Assembly: GCF_900187445.1 (NCBI RefSeq)
Contig: NZ_FYEB01000001.1
Location: 1,116,001 to 1,180,000, forward strand
Length of the DNA stretch: 64,000 nt
Reading direction: 5' to 3'
Source: Pseudomonas sp. Irchel s3b2
GTDB lineage: Bacteria > Pseudomonadota > Gammaproteobacteria > Pseudomonadales > Pseudomonadaceae
How positions within the stretch are numbered: the first letter of the stretch is position 1; the number at the start of each line of letters is the position of its first letter. Below the pieces are notes generated by a model. The model saw only the letters and a program-made list of their open reading frames with translations, did not search any database and had not been told where the DNA came from. Shown here in pieces: positions 8,991 to 16,721 of this stretch. Position numbers and translations under genes: made by a program.

Positions 8991-9021
8991 AGAAGACCGC
9001 CCGATAGGGGCGGTCTTCTTA
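8991..9021 (+). terminator. Hairpin between convergent candidate effector genes
   Basis: A perfect 12-bp stem (AGAAGACCGCCC with GGGCGGTCTTCT, 4-base loop) between the stop of the 457-residue gene and the convergent cupin-like gene. The T tract after the stem is short and broken on the + strand, so termination strength is uncertain, but no other terminator is visible here. Confidence 0.6.
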
Positions 9022-9032
9022 AGGAGGATGGG

Positions 9033-10259
9033 TTAGGGTGTTGAGGTCGCTTGGTTAGTGCGCTCACTCAGTTGACGTGCGAGCTCAATATCGTCGATGA
9101 TGACAGATAATTGTTTGTCGAAGAGATCGTGCTGATTGGTGGCGATTAATGTGTTAAGGGAATTACATTCTATTTCTGAAAGTTCAGTGTCAATAAGGCG
9201 TGCAGTGTCTTCGGAAAATTCGTTGTGTTCAATCCCGTTAAGGGATTCCATTTGATAAATGGCAAGTGCTGGGAGTAATGAGGTTTCTACGTAGTTTGGT
9301 TCTTTATAATCAGCCAGATGCTTTTCCTCTCCCGTTGAAAGTGTAGCGCCCTGTTCGAATTTTGAGAGCAGAAACTTGTTCAGGTTGTCGCTCATGTCGA
9401 GTACCTGTAGATGCGTTATCTGTTCTTGGAGCATGGCCATGAAAGCTTCATTGCTTTCTATTTTTATCTCGGGGAGTGCTTCGATGTTAGTTGTTTTTTT
9501 GAATGTAATTGAAGTGTTAGAGGCGGCCTTGCTTGTATGGGCGAGTGTTAACGTGGTTCCCATTGTGGTCGCATGAGTTTCCACGCTATGAGGTTTAGCT
9601 ATAGGGAAATGGTTCAGGTCTCCTTGTGCATACAAAGTTTTTTCTGTGGGTTTCATCTCCGCTTCTGAAATGTACTTGGCATTGCGTGCTTCATTGCTGA
9701 TTTGGGATTTTGATGAGCTGAGTTCATATTTTGAGTAAGTATCTTTTTGTGGTGTGGATTCTGTTTTAGGGCCTTCCTGATAATTAATGTTGAGATACCC
9801 TCCCGCCAGAACTTTTGATGCCAATGTCCAGCGATGGTAATGAGGGCTATCTTCTTCTCCGAGGCCGCTACCTCTGACATTAAAAGAGTGAAGGCGAAGA
9901 TTCCAGCCCTGGTCTGGGTTAGACATCAAGTAAAATTTATTGAAAAACGGAGCCTTGGCTGAATTGTTTTTGCAGCTTTCCAATAAATTGTCATTGGTTT
10001 TGATGTGCTCTAGTATGGAGATTAAATTTTGTTTTGAAATGGACTCGATGTCCGCGGTGACGCCCGGGCGTTGTTGAAAACCGAGTTCTGTATCCGGGCG
10101 GAAATGTTGATAGCGTTCACTGATCATAGTGAAAACGTTTTGATAGGTTTTTTCGTTATGTTGTGTTTTTGGTTCACGCTCGTTGACAGTACTGGTAGCC
10201 GAACTTTCGACTGGGACAGGTCTTGTGAACTGCGGAGTGTAAATGCTTGATATATTCAT
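9033..10259 (-). CDS. Cupin-like protein, candidate type III effector
   Basis: A 408-residue soluble protein encoded against the operon direction. Residues 118-160 and 215-242 look like the two halves of a cupin metal site: SPHYHRWTLASKVLAGGY (His140, His142) and, about 80 residues on, IAKPHSVETH (His224) followed by TTLTLAH. This spacing fits cysteine-dioxygenase-like or related cupins. The N-terminal 50 residues are Ser/Thr/Pro-rich and polar, as in type III signals; no Sec signal is present. Residues 260-408 are helical and acidic. The gene is AT-rich. The ATG at 10259 is preferred over an upstream TTG/ATG frame extension that would add 11 residues. Function and secretion are inferred. Confidence 0.6.
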   Translation of the reverse strand: MNISSIYTPQFTRPVPVESSATSTVNEREPKTQHNEKTYQNVFTMISERYQHFRPDTELGFQQRPGVTADIESISKQNLISILEHIKTNDNLLESCKNNSAKAPFFNKFYLMSNPDQGWNLRLHSFNVRGSGLGEEDSPHYHRWTLASKVLAGGYLNINYQEGPKTESTPQKDTYSKYELSSSKSQISNEARNAKYISEAEMKPTEKTLYAQGDLNHFPIAKPHSVETHATTMGTTLTLAHTSKAASNTSITFKKTTNIEALPEIKIESNEAFMAMLQEQITHLQVLDMSDNLNKFLLSKFEQGATLSTGEEKHLADYKEPNYVETSLLPALAIYQMESLNGIEHNEFSEDTARLIDTELSEIECNSLNTLIATNQHDLFDKQLSVIIDDIELARQLSERTNQATSTP

Positions 10260-10559
10260 GGTGATATGTGTTTTAAATAGGGGTGGGCACAATAAATCTC
10301 CGTACAGCGATTTACTTACAAAAAAAGCTCATGGCTATGCTTGCTCACCAGTCGAGATGGCGGATTATGGAGGCTTGAAAAATTAGATTTGAGAAACTAT
10401 TCCTACAGTTCTTGTCGTGATTTCGTCTGACTCTAAATGCTTGTGCCCTACGGAATCCCCCCACTCAACTTCCTATAGTCACGCAGCTTGTCATCTCGAG
10501 CCTGACCCCTCTCAGGCTTGATTGCGCTTCAGTACCTTTCTATAGAGAAGTCTCAAAGT
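10260..10559. promoter_or_regulatory. Divergent intergenic region upstream of the HilA-like gene
   Basis: About 300 AT-rich bases separate the divergent cupin-like gene and the HilA-like gene. They must contain both promoters. TATAGT (about 10472) and TATAGA (about 10540) are possible -10 elements for the regulator, but neither has a convincing -35 partner, as expected for an activator-dependent promoter. No gene is supported here. Confidence 0.4.
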
Positions 10560-11879
10560 ATGGACAGTGCAACTGATCAAACGCCGGTCAAGTCGTACGT
10601 TTTTGACCACTGGCAACTGCAAAGCGATGGAACGCTGATGCGAGACGGACAAGGAGTCCACGTTCCCCCAAAAGAGTTAAGTGTTTTACGTCTGCTGCTC
10701 GGTTCGGCGGGCACGGTGCTCAGCAAAGACCATTTGCTGGATTGTGTGTGGCCTGAAGCCGATGCGGCTGAAGAGTCGTTGACCCGCTGCATTTACGCGC
10801 TGCGCAAGCTGCTCAAGGAGAACAAGGATTTCATTGCGACGGTGTACGGCCAGGGTTATCGATTAACCTGTGCGGTTGTCGAACTCGACACGCCGAGCCA
10901 CACGAGGATCGCGGCACCGACGCTGGCCGTTCTGCCTTTTCGCAATCTCGACGAGGTTGCCGCTCTGGATCTGCAGGATGTGATGATCCGTCAATTGACT
11001 GCGGCGTTCGGCGAGGCGTTGCACGTCATTCCCTCGGGACTGATGGCAGCTTTCGGCCAACCGGTTGATGTTCGGGGGCTGGTTGGGCAATTGTCTGCTG
11101 ACTACTGCTTGAGCGGGCGCTGTACCGGCTCGAGTGAGCGACAGCGGTGGTCGGTCGAACTGATCCGTGGGCGTGATCACGCTCTGTTGCATGGACAGAC
11201 ATTGGACGCCAGTGATCCGGGAGAGGCGCTTGGCGCGTTGACGTGTCTGGTTGCGCAGCGCGCTCCCGGCTTGCGTCCTGTCGGTGATTCCTGTTCTTCG
11301 TACCCCGCGGCCGTGGCTTATCTCAGTGGTTTGTGCAGCGTGCAACAGCACACGCCGCAAAGCCTGCGTGATGCCCTGGTGCAGTTCAGACACTGTTTGC
11401 AGTTGGCCGGAAATTACGCCGCGGCCTGGTGCGGTTTGGCGGATGCCTGGCTGGGGAAGGCCATGCTTGGCCTGTGCGAGCAGGGGCGCGCTGTCGACGA
11501 GGCGCATTGCGCGATTTCCAGAGCCTTATCGCTGGACCCCGCCAGCACGCAGGCACTTGTGCGTCTTGCGTTGTTGACCAGTCTTCGTGGATGCGAGGAT
11601 GCCGCAAAAGTACTTTTTCGACGTTGTCTATTGGACGCCGAACAGGCCGATGTTTATTTCTTCTACGCCTGGCATCACTGGTTCTGGCGGCGCAACGAGC
11701 AGGCGATGCACAGTCTCGAAAGGTGTTTACGGCATGATCCCGACTGTGTGCGAGCGAAGATTTTCCAGGACCGTATTGTTCTGGCAGGCAATTGCGCGGA
11801 TGTCGTGCTGATGGGGCGACAAACCTTGCAAGGCGCTGAGAAGTCGCCTGCGTTTGGTAGTCGGCGGTGTCTGGCATGA
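10560..11879 (+). CDS. hilA: HilA-like transcriptional activator
   Basis: A 439-residue regulator with an OmpR-type winged-helix DNA-binding domain at residues 10-102 (core: HVPPKELSVLRLLL, LLDCVWPEADAAEESLTRCI, RKLLK, YGQGYRL) and no receiver domain, then a C-terminal region with tetratricopeptide-like helices (about 265-420). This is HilA architecture; Salmonella HilA is about 553 residues, so the C-terminal part is shorter here. It directly precedes iagB (ATGA overlap) and the prgH operon, the same association as in SPI-1, so it probably activates the machinery operons. The ATG at 10560, after an AGAGAAG site, is chosen over a TTG at 10518. Confidence 0.82.
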   Translation: MDSATDQTPVKSYVFDHWQLQSDGTLMRDGQGVHVPPKELSVLRLLLGSAGTVLSKDHLLDCVWPEADAAEESLTRCIYALRKLLKENKDFIATVYGQGYRLTCAVVELDTPSHTRIAAPTLAVLPFRNLDEVAALDLQDVMIRQLTAAFGEALHVIPSGLMAAFGQPVDVRGLVGQLSADYCLSGRCTGSSERQRWSVELIRGRDHALLHGQTLDASDPGEALGALTCLVAQRAPGLRPVGDSCSSYPAAVAYLSGLCSVQQHTPQSLRDALVQFRHCLQLAGNYAAAWCGLADAWLGKAMLGLCEQGRAVDEAHCAISRALSLDPASTQALVRLALLTSLRGCEDAAKVLFRRCLLDAEQADVYFFYAWHHWFWRRNEQAMHSLERCLRHDPDCVRAKIFQDRIVLAGNCADVVLMGRQTLQGAEKSPAFGSRRCLA

Positions 11880-12328
11880 GTCGGTACGCATTCAAACCGA
11901 TATTCATTCTGCTGTGTCTTGGCTTCGGGTCCGCGCACGCGTATTGCTGGCATTCGGCAGGCGCGAAACATGCCATCGAGCCGGAGCTGCTCCAGGCGAT
12001 CGCCGATGTGGAGTCAGGACAATCGGCGGATGCCATGAACTACAACAAGGATGGGAGCCACGACATCGGGTTGATGCAAATCAACAGCCATCATCTACCC
12101 CGTTTAAGCGCTCAGGGCATTACCGAGCAGCGCCTATTGGATGAGCCCTGCCTGTCGGTGGAAGTCGGTGCATCGGTGCTTGCCGATTTTGTCGCCCGTT
12201 ACGGCTACAACTGGACGGCGGTGGGTGCCTACAACGCCGGCAACTCTCCCCACCGGCAAGCCGCGCGTCTTCGCTATGCGCGCAAGGTCTGGCAGCGCTA
12301 TCAGGTGTTTACCCAGGCTCGACAGTGA
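11876..12328 (+). CDS. iagB: IagB/IpgF-like lytic transglycosylase
   Basis: A 150-residue periplasmic lytic transglycosylase. Residues 1-22 form a Sec signal peptide with a likely cut after AHA. The catalytic Glu46 lies in IADVESGQSADAMNYN, followed by the SLT motifs HDIGLMQINSHH and YNAGNS. IagB homologues open peptidoglycan locally for assembly of the secretion apparatus. The ATG overlaps the hilA stop as ATGA, so translation is coupled; a GTG 9 bases earlier is possible but would lengthen the signal peptide by three residues. Confidence 0.9.
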   Translation: MSRYAFKPIFILLCLGFGSAHAYCWHSAGAKHAIEPELLQAIADVESGQSADAMNYNKDGSHDIGLMQINSHHLPRLSAQGITEQRLLDEPCLSVEVGASVLADFVARYGYNWTAVGAYNAGNSPHRQAARLRYARKVWQRYQVFTQARQ

Positions 12329-12343
12329 CGGCGCTATGAAAAA

Positions 12344-12414
12344 GGCTGGCTGAGGATTCTGATCCTCTGCCGGGTGCAATCGGCAGAATTCGATCAGGAA
12401 TCCTGCCGCCAGCC
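12344..12414 (+). other. Long imperfect hairpin between iagB and prgH
   Basis: Outer arms GGCTGGC and GCCAGCC enclose AGGATTC-TGATC paired with GATCA-GGAATCCT (one bulge), and an inner CTGCCG/CGGCAG stem with an 8-base loop. Nearly all of the 71 bases can pair. No T tract follows, so it does not look like a standard terminator. It sits 44 bases upstream of the prgH start. Confidence 0.6.
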
Positions 12415-12457
12415 TATCTAGCATGCCCGCTCATTTCACAACCCTGGAGCTTGAACG

Positions 12458-13630
12458 GTGACAGTCCTGACGGCCCCCGCCCCGCAATCCTGCGTTCTAC
12501 GGATACTAAATGGTCCGCTGCAAGGCTGCGAATTCCCGCTCGGCGACACCACCACCTTGTTCGTGGTCGGGGCTGTGGATCTGCTGGGGGAGGGGGCACT
12601 GACCGCCAGCGTTCCTGCCGATGCCATCTTCGTTCCTCTGGAGGAGGGTGGCTGTAATTTTGAGGTGCTGGCCGACCAAGGCACGCCGGATGGCTTACCG
12701 TTGCGGCTACTCAATGAGTCAGCAGAACTACGCCACTGTGCCTTTCAGATCAGGGTGCAGATCGGCGGCCTGCAAATCGCCCTGCGTCCTGAAGACCAAT
12801 CCTGGGCACCTGAACTGCTCGGTCAGCAACACAGCGCTTCAGCCAAAGCTGCCGATGTTGAAGGGTGGCGTGCCCCATTGACTCGATGGATCGCCGGCAC
12901 TCTGGTGCTGGTTGCGCTGGTGACCACAGTCGCTATCTGGTCGGTGCCGGGGCCGGCGCCTGAAACCGATGTTCGCACGCTGATCGCCGGGGCCAGTGCC
13001 GAGGCGAAGGTGTTGAGCGGTCGTGACAATGCGATCTATGTGTTCGTGGATACCGAGCGCGATGCCGGCTGGAGTCGGCAAGTGCTGATGCGCCACAACA
13101 CGCTGACCGGCAAAGTCCTGGTCATGGACCAGGAGCGCCGCCGGCTGGAGCAGTTGCTGGTCGACCATGATCCGCAACTGGCCTGGCATTCCCTTGATCT
13201 CAAGGATCCGTCGGTACCGCGACTGCTGCTCAGCACTCAGCGCAATCTGCTCACGCCTCAAAAGCAAACCGAACTGCTCGATGCGCTGCTCGCGGCCGCG
13301 CCCTATGCCCGCGACATCGGGGTGCAGATGCAGGACGACAGCTTGCTGGCGGACTTGGCGCAAGAGGGTTTGCAACGCCTGTCCTTGACCTTCAGCCGCA
13401 TCGAGCATGAAGACAGTGTCACGTTTGCCGTAGCCGGCAACTTGCAGGATTCCGAACTGGCCGCCGCTCGCCGATACGTCGACAACTTTTACCGGCAGTG
13501 GGGTGATCGCTACGTGAGTTTCACGGTCGAGCTCAAGGACGACGCGCTCAAGGACAAGTCATTTCAAACCGGCCCACAGGGCTACATCAAGATGACCTCG
13601 TCATCCTGGCATTTTCCAACACAACACTAA
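12458..13630 (+). CDS. prgH: PrgH/SctD outer ring protein of the inner-membrane base
   Basis: A 390-residue SctD protein of the PrgH/MxiG type. A cytoplasmic FHA-like domain (residues 1-130) precedes one transmembrane helix (about 146-168) and a periplasmic ring-forming region. The periplasmic part follows PrgH closely: VLSGRDNAIYVFVDTERD, LSTQRNLL, YVDNFYRQWGDRYVSF and ELKDDALKDKSF, ending GYIKM plus WHFP. The GTG start at 12458 has TGGAG 8 bases before it. It begins the needle-complex operon prgHIJK-orgAB. Confidence 0.93.
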   Translation: MTVLTAPAPQSCVLRILNGPLQGCEFPLGDTTTLFVVGAVDLLGEGALTASVPADAIFVPLEEGGCNFEVLADQGTPDGLPLRLLNESAELRHCAFQIRVQIGGLQIALRPEDQSWAPELLGQQHSASAKAADVEGWRAPLTRWIAGTLVLVALVTTVAIWSVPGPAPETDVRTLIAGASAEAKVLSGRDNAIYVFVDTERDAGWSRQVLMRHNTLTGKVLVMDQERRRLEQLLVDHDPQLAWHSLDLKDPSVPRLLLSTQRNLLTPQKQTELLDALLAAAPYARDIGVQMQDDSLLADLAQEGLQRLSLTFSRIEHEDSVTFAVAGNLQDSELAAARRYVDNFYRQWGDRYVSFTVELKDDALKDKSFQTGPQGYIKMTSSSWHFPTQH

Positions 13631-13640
13631 AAGGTGACTT

Positions 13641-13910
13641 ATGGCAGACCCAGGCATCCCCGGATTTCCGATCCTCTTTCCTGATGATTTTCTCGGGCGT
13701 CAGGCCGAGGGATTCGAGAACGGTGCAAAAACCCTTCAGGAGGCTCTGGATGCGGCACTCGTGGCGCTGAAGGATGATGCTTCGGATCCTTCGAAATTAG
13801 CGGCTTACCAGACCGCTTTTTCGTCCTACACCGTCTTTCGCAATGCCCAGACCAACACGATCAAAGGCTTCAAGGATATCGACATGGCGATCATCCAGGC
13901 GGCTCGCTGA
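13641..13910 (+). CDS. prgI: PrgI/SctF needle subunit
   Basis: An 89-residue needle protein. The second half matches PrgI/MxiH: SDPSKLAAYQTAFSSYTVFR, NAQTNTIKGFKDIDMAIIQ, ending with AR. The N-terminal part is about nine residues longer than PrgI and rich in Pro, Gly and Phe, where PrgI has a short WSGYLDDV stretch. The subunits polymerise into the hollow needle. It lies 10 bases after prgH. Confidence 0.94.
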   Translation: MADPGIPGFPILFPDDFLGRQAEGFENGAKTLQEALDAALVALKDDASDPSKLAAYQTAFSSYTVFRNAQTNTIKGFKDIDMAIIQAAR

Positions 13911-13968
13911 CTTTTGCCTTTAACCGGCCATTGGTTCCTGACCATGGCCATTTTCATGAGTGCATTCT

Positions 13969-14277
13969 ATGTCTATTCAAAACATTTCCGGTTCGATCAT
14001 CCAGCGCACAGCTTTCACTGAACTGCGTAACCCGCAGGAAGGTCCGATCGTTTCCCTCGAGTCACGATTGATCGAAGCGTTTGCCGGTTCCGCAGTCAAC
14101 AGTGAGCAGGACGTTTCAGCAATCAATCAGCTGATGCAGCGCCCGGATATCACCAACCCCGAAGTCTTGGCCCAGTTGCAAGAGATGACCGGGCAATACA
14201 ACGTGGACATCAATTTGCTCAACGTGTTGGTCCGCAAAGCGGTGGGCACGGCCGAAACCCTGTTGCGTGCGTCATGA
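13969..14277 (+). CDS. prgJ: PrgJ/SctI inner rod protein
   Basis: A 102-residue rod protein matching PrgJ along its length: IVSLESRLIEAFAGSAVNSE near the N-terminal third and VGTAETLLRAS at the C-terminus. SctI links the export gate to the needle. The ATG at 13969 gives the PrgJ-like start MSIQN; an upstream GTG at 13960 would add three residues. No strong ribosome site is seen, so translation may depend on prgI. Its stop overlaps the prgK start (ATGA). Confidence 0.92.
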   Translation: MSIQNISGSIIQRTAFTELRNPQEGPIVSLESRLIEAFAGSAVNSEQDVSAINQLMQRPDITNPEVLAQLQEMTGQYNVDINLLNVLVRKAVGTAETLLRAS

Positions 14278-14996
14278 AGCCAGGCGTGTTGTTGATGCTG
14301 TTGTGCCTGGCGCTGATGGGATGTCGCCAACCGAATCTGCTCGAAGGGCTGGACCAGCAGCAGGCCAATGAAGTGCTTTCGGTCCTGCAACGCAACAACA
14401 TCGCAGCGGTGAAAGTCGACGCGGGCAAAACCGGCTATGCGGTGAAAATCGATCAAGTCGATTTTTCCGCAGCCGTCGATTTGCTCAATCTCTATTCGTT
14501 GCCTTCCCGGCCACGCCTGCAAGTGGCAGAGATGTTTCCTGCCGACTCGCTGGTGGCCTCGCCTCGTGCTGAAAAAGCCCGACTTTATTCGGCGCTGGAG
14601 CAGCGGATCGAACAGTCGCTGGGCGTGCTCGAAGGCGTGGTGTCGGCGCGGGTGCATGTCAGTTATGACCTGGATGCCGGCGAAGGCGGGCGCAAGGCGC
14701 CACCCATCCACCTCTCGGCGGTGGCGATCCATGAGCGCGACATCCAACCGCAATTGCTGATCACCGACATCAAGCGTTTTCTCAAGAACAGCTTTGCGGC
14801 GGTCGAGTACGAAAACATCTCGGTGGTGCTGTCGAAGCGTTCACCGACACAGCATGTGGCGCCGTCCATGACCGCAACCCGGGGGCATTCGTACGGGGTG
14901 TGGTTGCTGGCCGCGGTGACCGGATTGCTGTTGGCCGGTGGCGCAGCCTGGGCCTACCGCCAGTCAAGCGCAGGGCAACGTGATGTCGCACGCTGA
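14274..14996 (+). CDS. prgK: PrgK/SctJ inner ring lipoprotein
   Basis: A 240-residue SctJ lipoprotein (PrgK, MxiJ). The lipobox LMGC places the lipidated cysteine at residue 17. Two ring-building domains follow: residues 20-75 (LLEGLDQQQANEVLSVL) and 90-185 (ARVHVSYDLD and AVAIHERD). A C-terminal membrane helix spans about 207-228 with a short basic tail. It forms the inner ring of the base with PrgH. The start overlaps the prgJ stop. Confidence 0.95.
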   Translation: MKPGVLLMLLCLALMGCRQPNLLEGLDQQQANEVLSVLQRNNIAAVKVDAGKTGYAVKIDQVDFSAAVDLLNLYSLPSRPRLQVAEMFPADSLVASPRAEKARLYSALEQRIEQSLGVLEGVVSARVHVSYDLDAGEGGRKAPPIHLSAVAIHERDIQPQLLITDIKRFLKNSFAAVEYENISVVLSKRSPTQHVAPSMTATRGHSYGVWLLAAVTGLLLAGGAAWAYRQSSAGQRDVAR

Positions 14997-15549
14997 ATGT
15001 TTACAGCGGATTCTCGCCGAGCCTCTGAGTTATTTGCACCCGCAGCGCCTGCCTGTACCGGCGGGATTCGATGGGCCTGAAGCACGAAACCTGATCAACC
15101 GGATATTGCTGGAAGGTCTCGCACTGCAAGGTCCGTGGCCTTCGATGCCACTGACAGCCGTGGCGAATCAATGGGTTCGTCATTGGGCACAATTGCCCTA
15201 TATCGCCGCCCTGATGGGGGCTCATCGCCTGTTGCCCAATCTGGCGCGAGGCGCGGCACTGCAACGTCTGCCATTGCCGTTGCGCAGGTTCGCCGGTTGT
15301 AGCCTGGGTGCTCGAAGCGGCCTGTCGATTCAGTGCTCGCCTGTGTCAATGGAACAGGTCGAAGCCGCCGGCCTCAATGCGTTATGGAGCTGGTCCGAAC
15401 AGGTACCGCCGATGTTGCTGGAACGCCTGACCTTGCAATTTTCCGAGACGGTTGTTCGCTTGCACAGGCAATGGCCGGTCACTGAACCCGATACAGCTCT
15501 TTTCTTTTTGGCGGTGCAGCATGCTCGACTCCATCCGAACCCTGACTGA
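14983..15549 (+). CDS. orgA: OrgA/SctK sorting platform protein
   Basis: A 188-residue cytoplasmic protein in the OrgA (SctK, MxiK) position and close to its size (about 199). The start MSHAECLQRILAEPLSYLHP resembles the SctK N-terminus, and no membrane segment is visible. SctK connects the SctQ pods to the base. The ATG at 14983 overlaps the end of prgK by 14 bases; an earlier in-frame start would run further into prgK. The weak conservation of this family makes position the strongest evidence. Confidence 0.82.
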   Translation: MSHAECLQRILAEPLSYLHPQRLPVPAGFDGPEARNLINRILLEGLALQGPWPSMPLTAVANQWVRHWAQLPYIAALMGAHRLLPNLARGAALQRLPLPLRRFAGCSLGARSGLSIQCSPVSMEQVEAAGLNALWSWSEQVPPMLLERLTLQFSETVVRLHRQWPVTEPDTALFFLAVQHARLHPNPD

Positions 15550-16240
15550 ACTCCCCGAGTCGAGCGATGCGCATTTGTCCCGCGAAGACATTGCCGCCGC
15601 GCGTCGACGTCGCACCTTGCAGCTTCAGGCTCAGCGCTGGGCCCGTGAGTGTATCGACCAGGCCCGACGTGACGCCGATGCGGTCCATGCCCTGGCCTTT
15701 CAGCAAGGCTATGCCGAAGGCCTCTTGCGCGCGATCGAGCATCTGGCCAATGGGTTGCTCGAGTCGCAAGCGCTGGGGCTGCAATTGCGCGCAGACCTTG
15801 CACAGGCCGCTCACGGGTTGCTTGCAGAGGCGTTGAGCCGCCCCGAATGGCTGGACGAAATGCTGGAGCGTTGGCTGACGGAACAACCGGTTCATTCGGG
15901 CGCGACATTGCAGGTGCTGCTACCGGTGCATTGTCGGTCGCGGGGCAATGAACTGCGCGAGCGATTGCGCGGGCTTTGGTCCGGCGAGGTGGTCCTCGAC
16001 TATCACTCGCAAGAGCGATACGTGGTGCGCCTTGCGGATCAGTTGCTCGAATTCGATATTGAAACGACCTGGCAACGACTGGAACCGCGGTTACTGGCGT
16101 GCGTCGCAAATCTGCCGGAGTCGGTTCGTTCGCTGGACCAGGCTTCGCTGCAGGCACTCACGGACCTGTGTTCGACCTTCGCCCGGCGTTTTGCCGGTTC
16201 TACTCAAATTGCCCCGACCGAGGTCCGCCATGAAGATTGA
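15521..16240 (+). CDS. orgB: OrgB/SctL ATPase stator protein
   Basis: A 239-residue SctL-type (OrgB, MxiN, FliH-like) protein. A charged helical N-terminal half with RRRRTLQLQAQRW and Ala/Gln-rich coiled coil precedes a globular C-terminal half. SctL links the ATPase to the sorting platform and restrains it. The ATG at 15521 lies within the end of orgA (29-base overlap), while the upstream open frame is only shadow sequence from orgA. The downstream gene starts 11 bases before its stop. Confidence 0.83.
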   Translation: MLDSIRTLTELPESSDAHLSREDIAAARRRRTLQLQAQRWARECIDQARRDADAVHALAFQQGYAEGLLRAIEHLANGLLESQALGLQLRADLAQAAHGLLAEALSRPEWLDEMLERWLTEQPVHSGATLQVLLPVHCRSRGNELRERLRGLWSGEVVLDYHSQERYVVRLADQLLEFDIETTWQRLEPRLLACVANLPESVRSLDQASLQALTDLCSTFARRFAGSTQIAPTEVRHED

Positions 16241-16664
16241 AACCGTGATGGGCTCCAGCACACGTGAACGTGGCAGCCCGCCGGTCGAGACACTGGAGTC
16301 GCGCCTGCTTGCCGCCAGCCAGGATCTTTCCGGGAGCAAGCGCCCGGACCCTGAGTTCGAGCACTTGTATCAACAGCTCTTGGCGATGGAGGGAGCAGGC
16401 GAGAAGGCCATTTATGAATTTCTCCGCTCGCGGCGGGGGGCGGATGGTGAATTTCCTGCGTATCCCTCTGCCAAGGCGTTGATGATGGTCACGCTGCAGG
16501 TTCTGGTCCGATTGAAAGACGAGAATCTGGAAAAAACGGCGCTCTATAAGGAAGTCAGCGGCGCGAATGGCCTGGCGTTCAGCATGGATCTCTTCGTCAA
16601 GGGCTTTATGCGCGATGTGTTCCAGCCGATGGACGACGAAGCGTGGGAAAAGAGTGAGTGGTGA
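16230..16664 (+). CDS. Small protein in the OrgC position
   Basis: A 144-residue soluble, largely helical protein with no signal peptide or membrane segment. Its start overlaps the end of orgB by 11 bases, so it is the last gene of the prgHIJK-orgAB operon. In Salmonella this place is held by orgC, a secreted protein of similar size that affects needle assembly. I see no motif that proves homology, so the OrgC name rests on synteny and length. Residues 60-130 (YEFLRSRRG to FVKGFMRDVF) look like the folded core. Confidence 0.55.
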   Translation: MKIETVMGSSTRERGSPPVETLESRLLAASQDLSGSKRPDPEFEHLYQQLLAMEGAGEKAIYEFLRSRRGADGEFPAYPSAKALMMVTLQVLVRLKDENLEKTALYKEVSGANGLAFSMDLFVKGFMRDVFQPMDDEAWEKSEW

Positions 16665-16721
16665 GACTGTGTGCGCCAGGCCGATAAGGGCAAGGCGCAT
16701 AGGCGTCAGTTGAAGATGGAT

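Noticed and set aside
16672..16699. TGCGCC/GGCGCA stem between the last needle-operon gene and the convergent gene
   Set aside because: Six pairs with a 16-base loop and no T tract on either strand; too weak to call a terminator.
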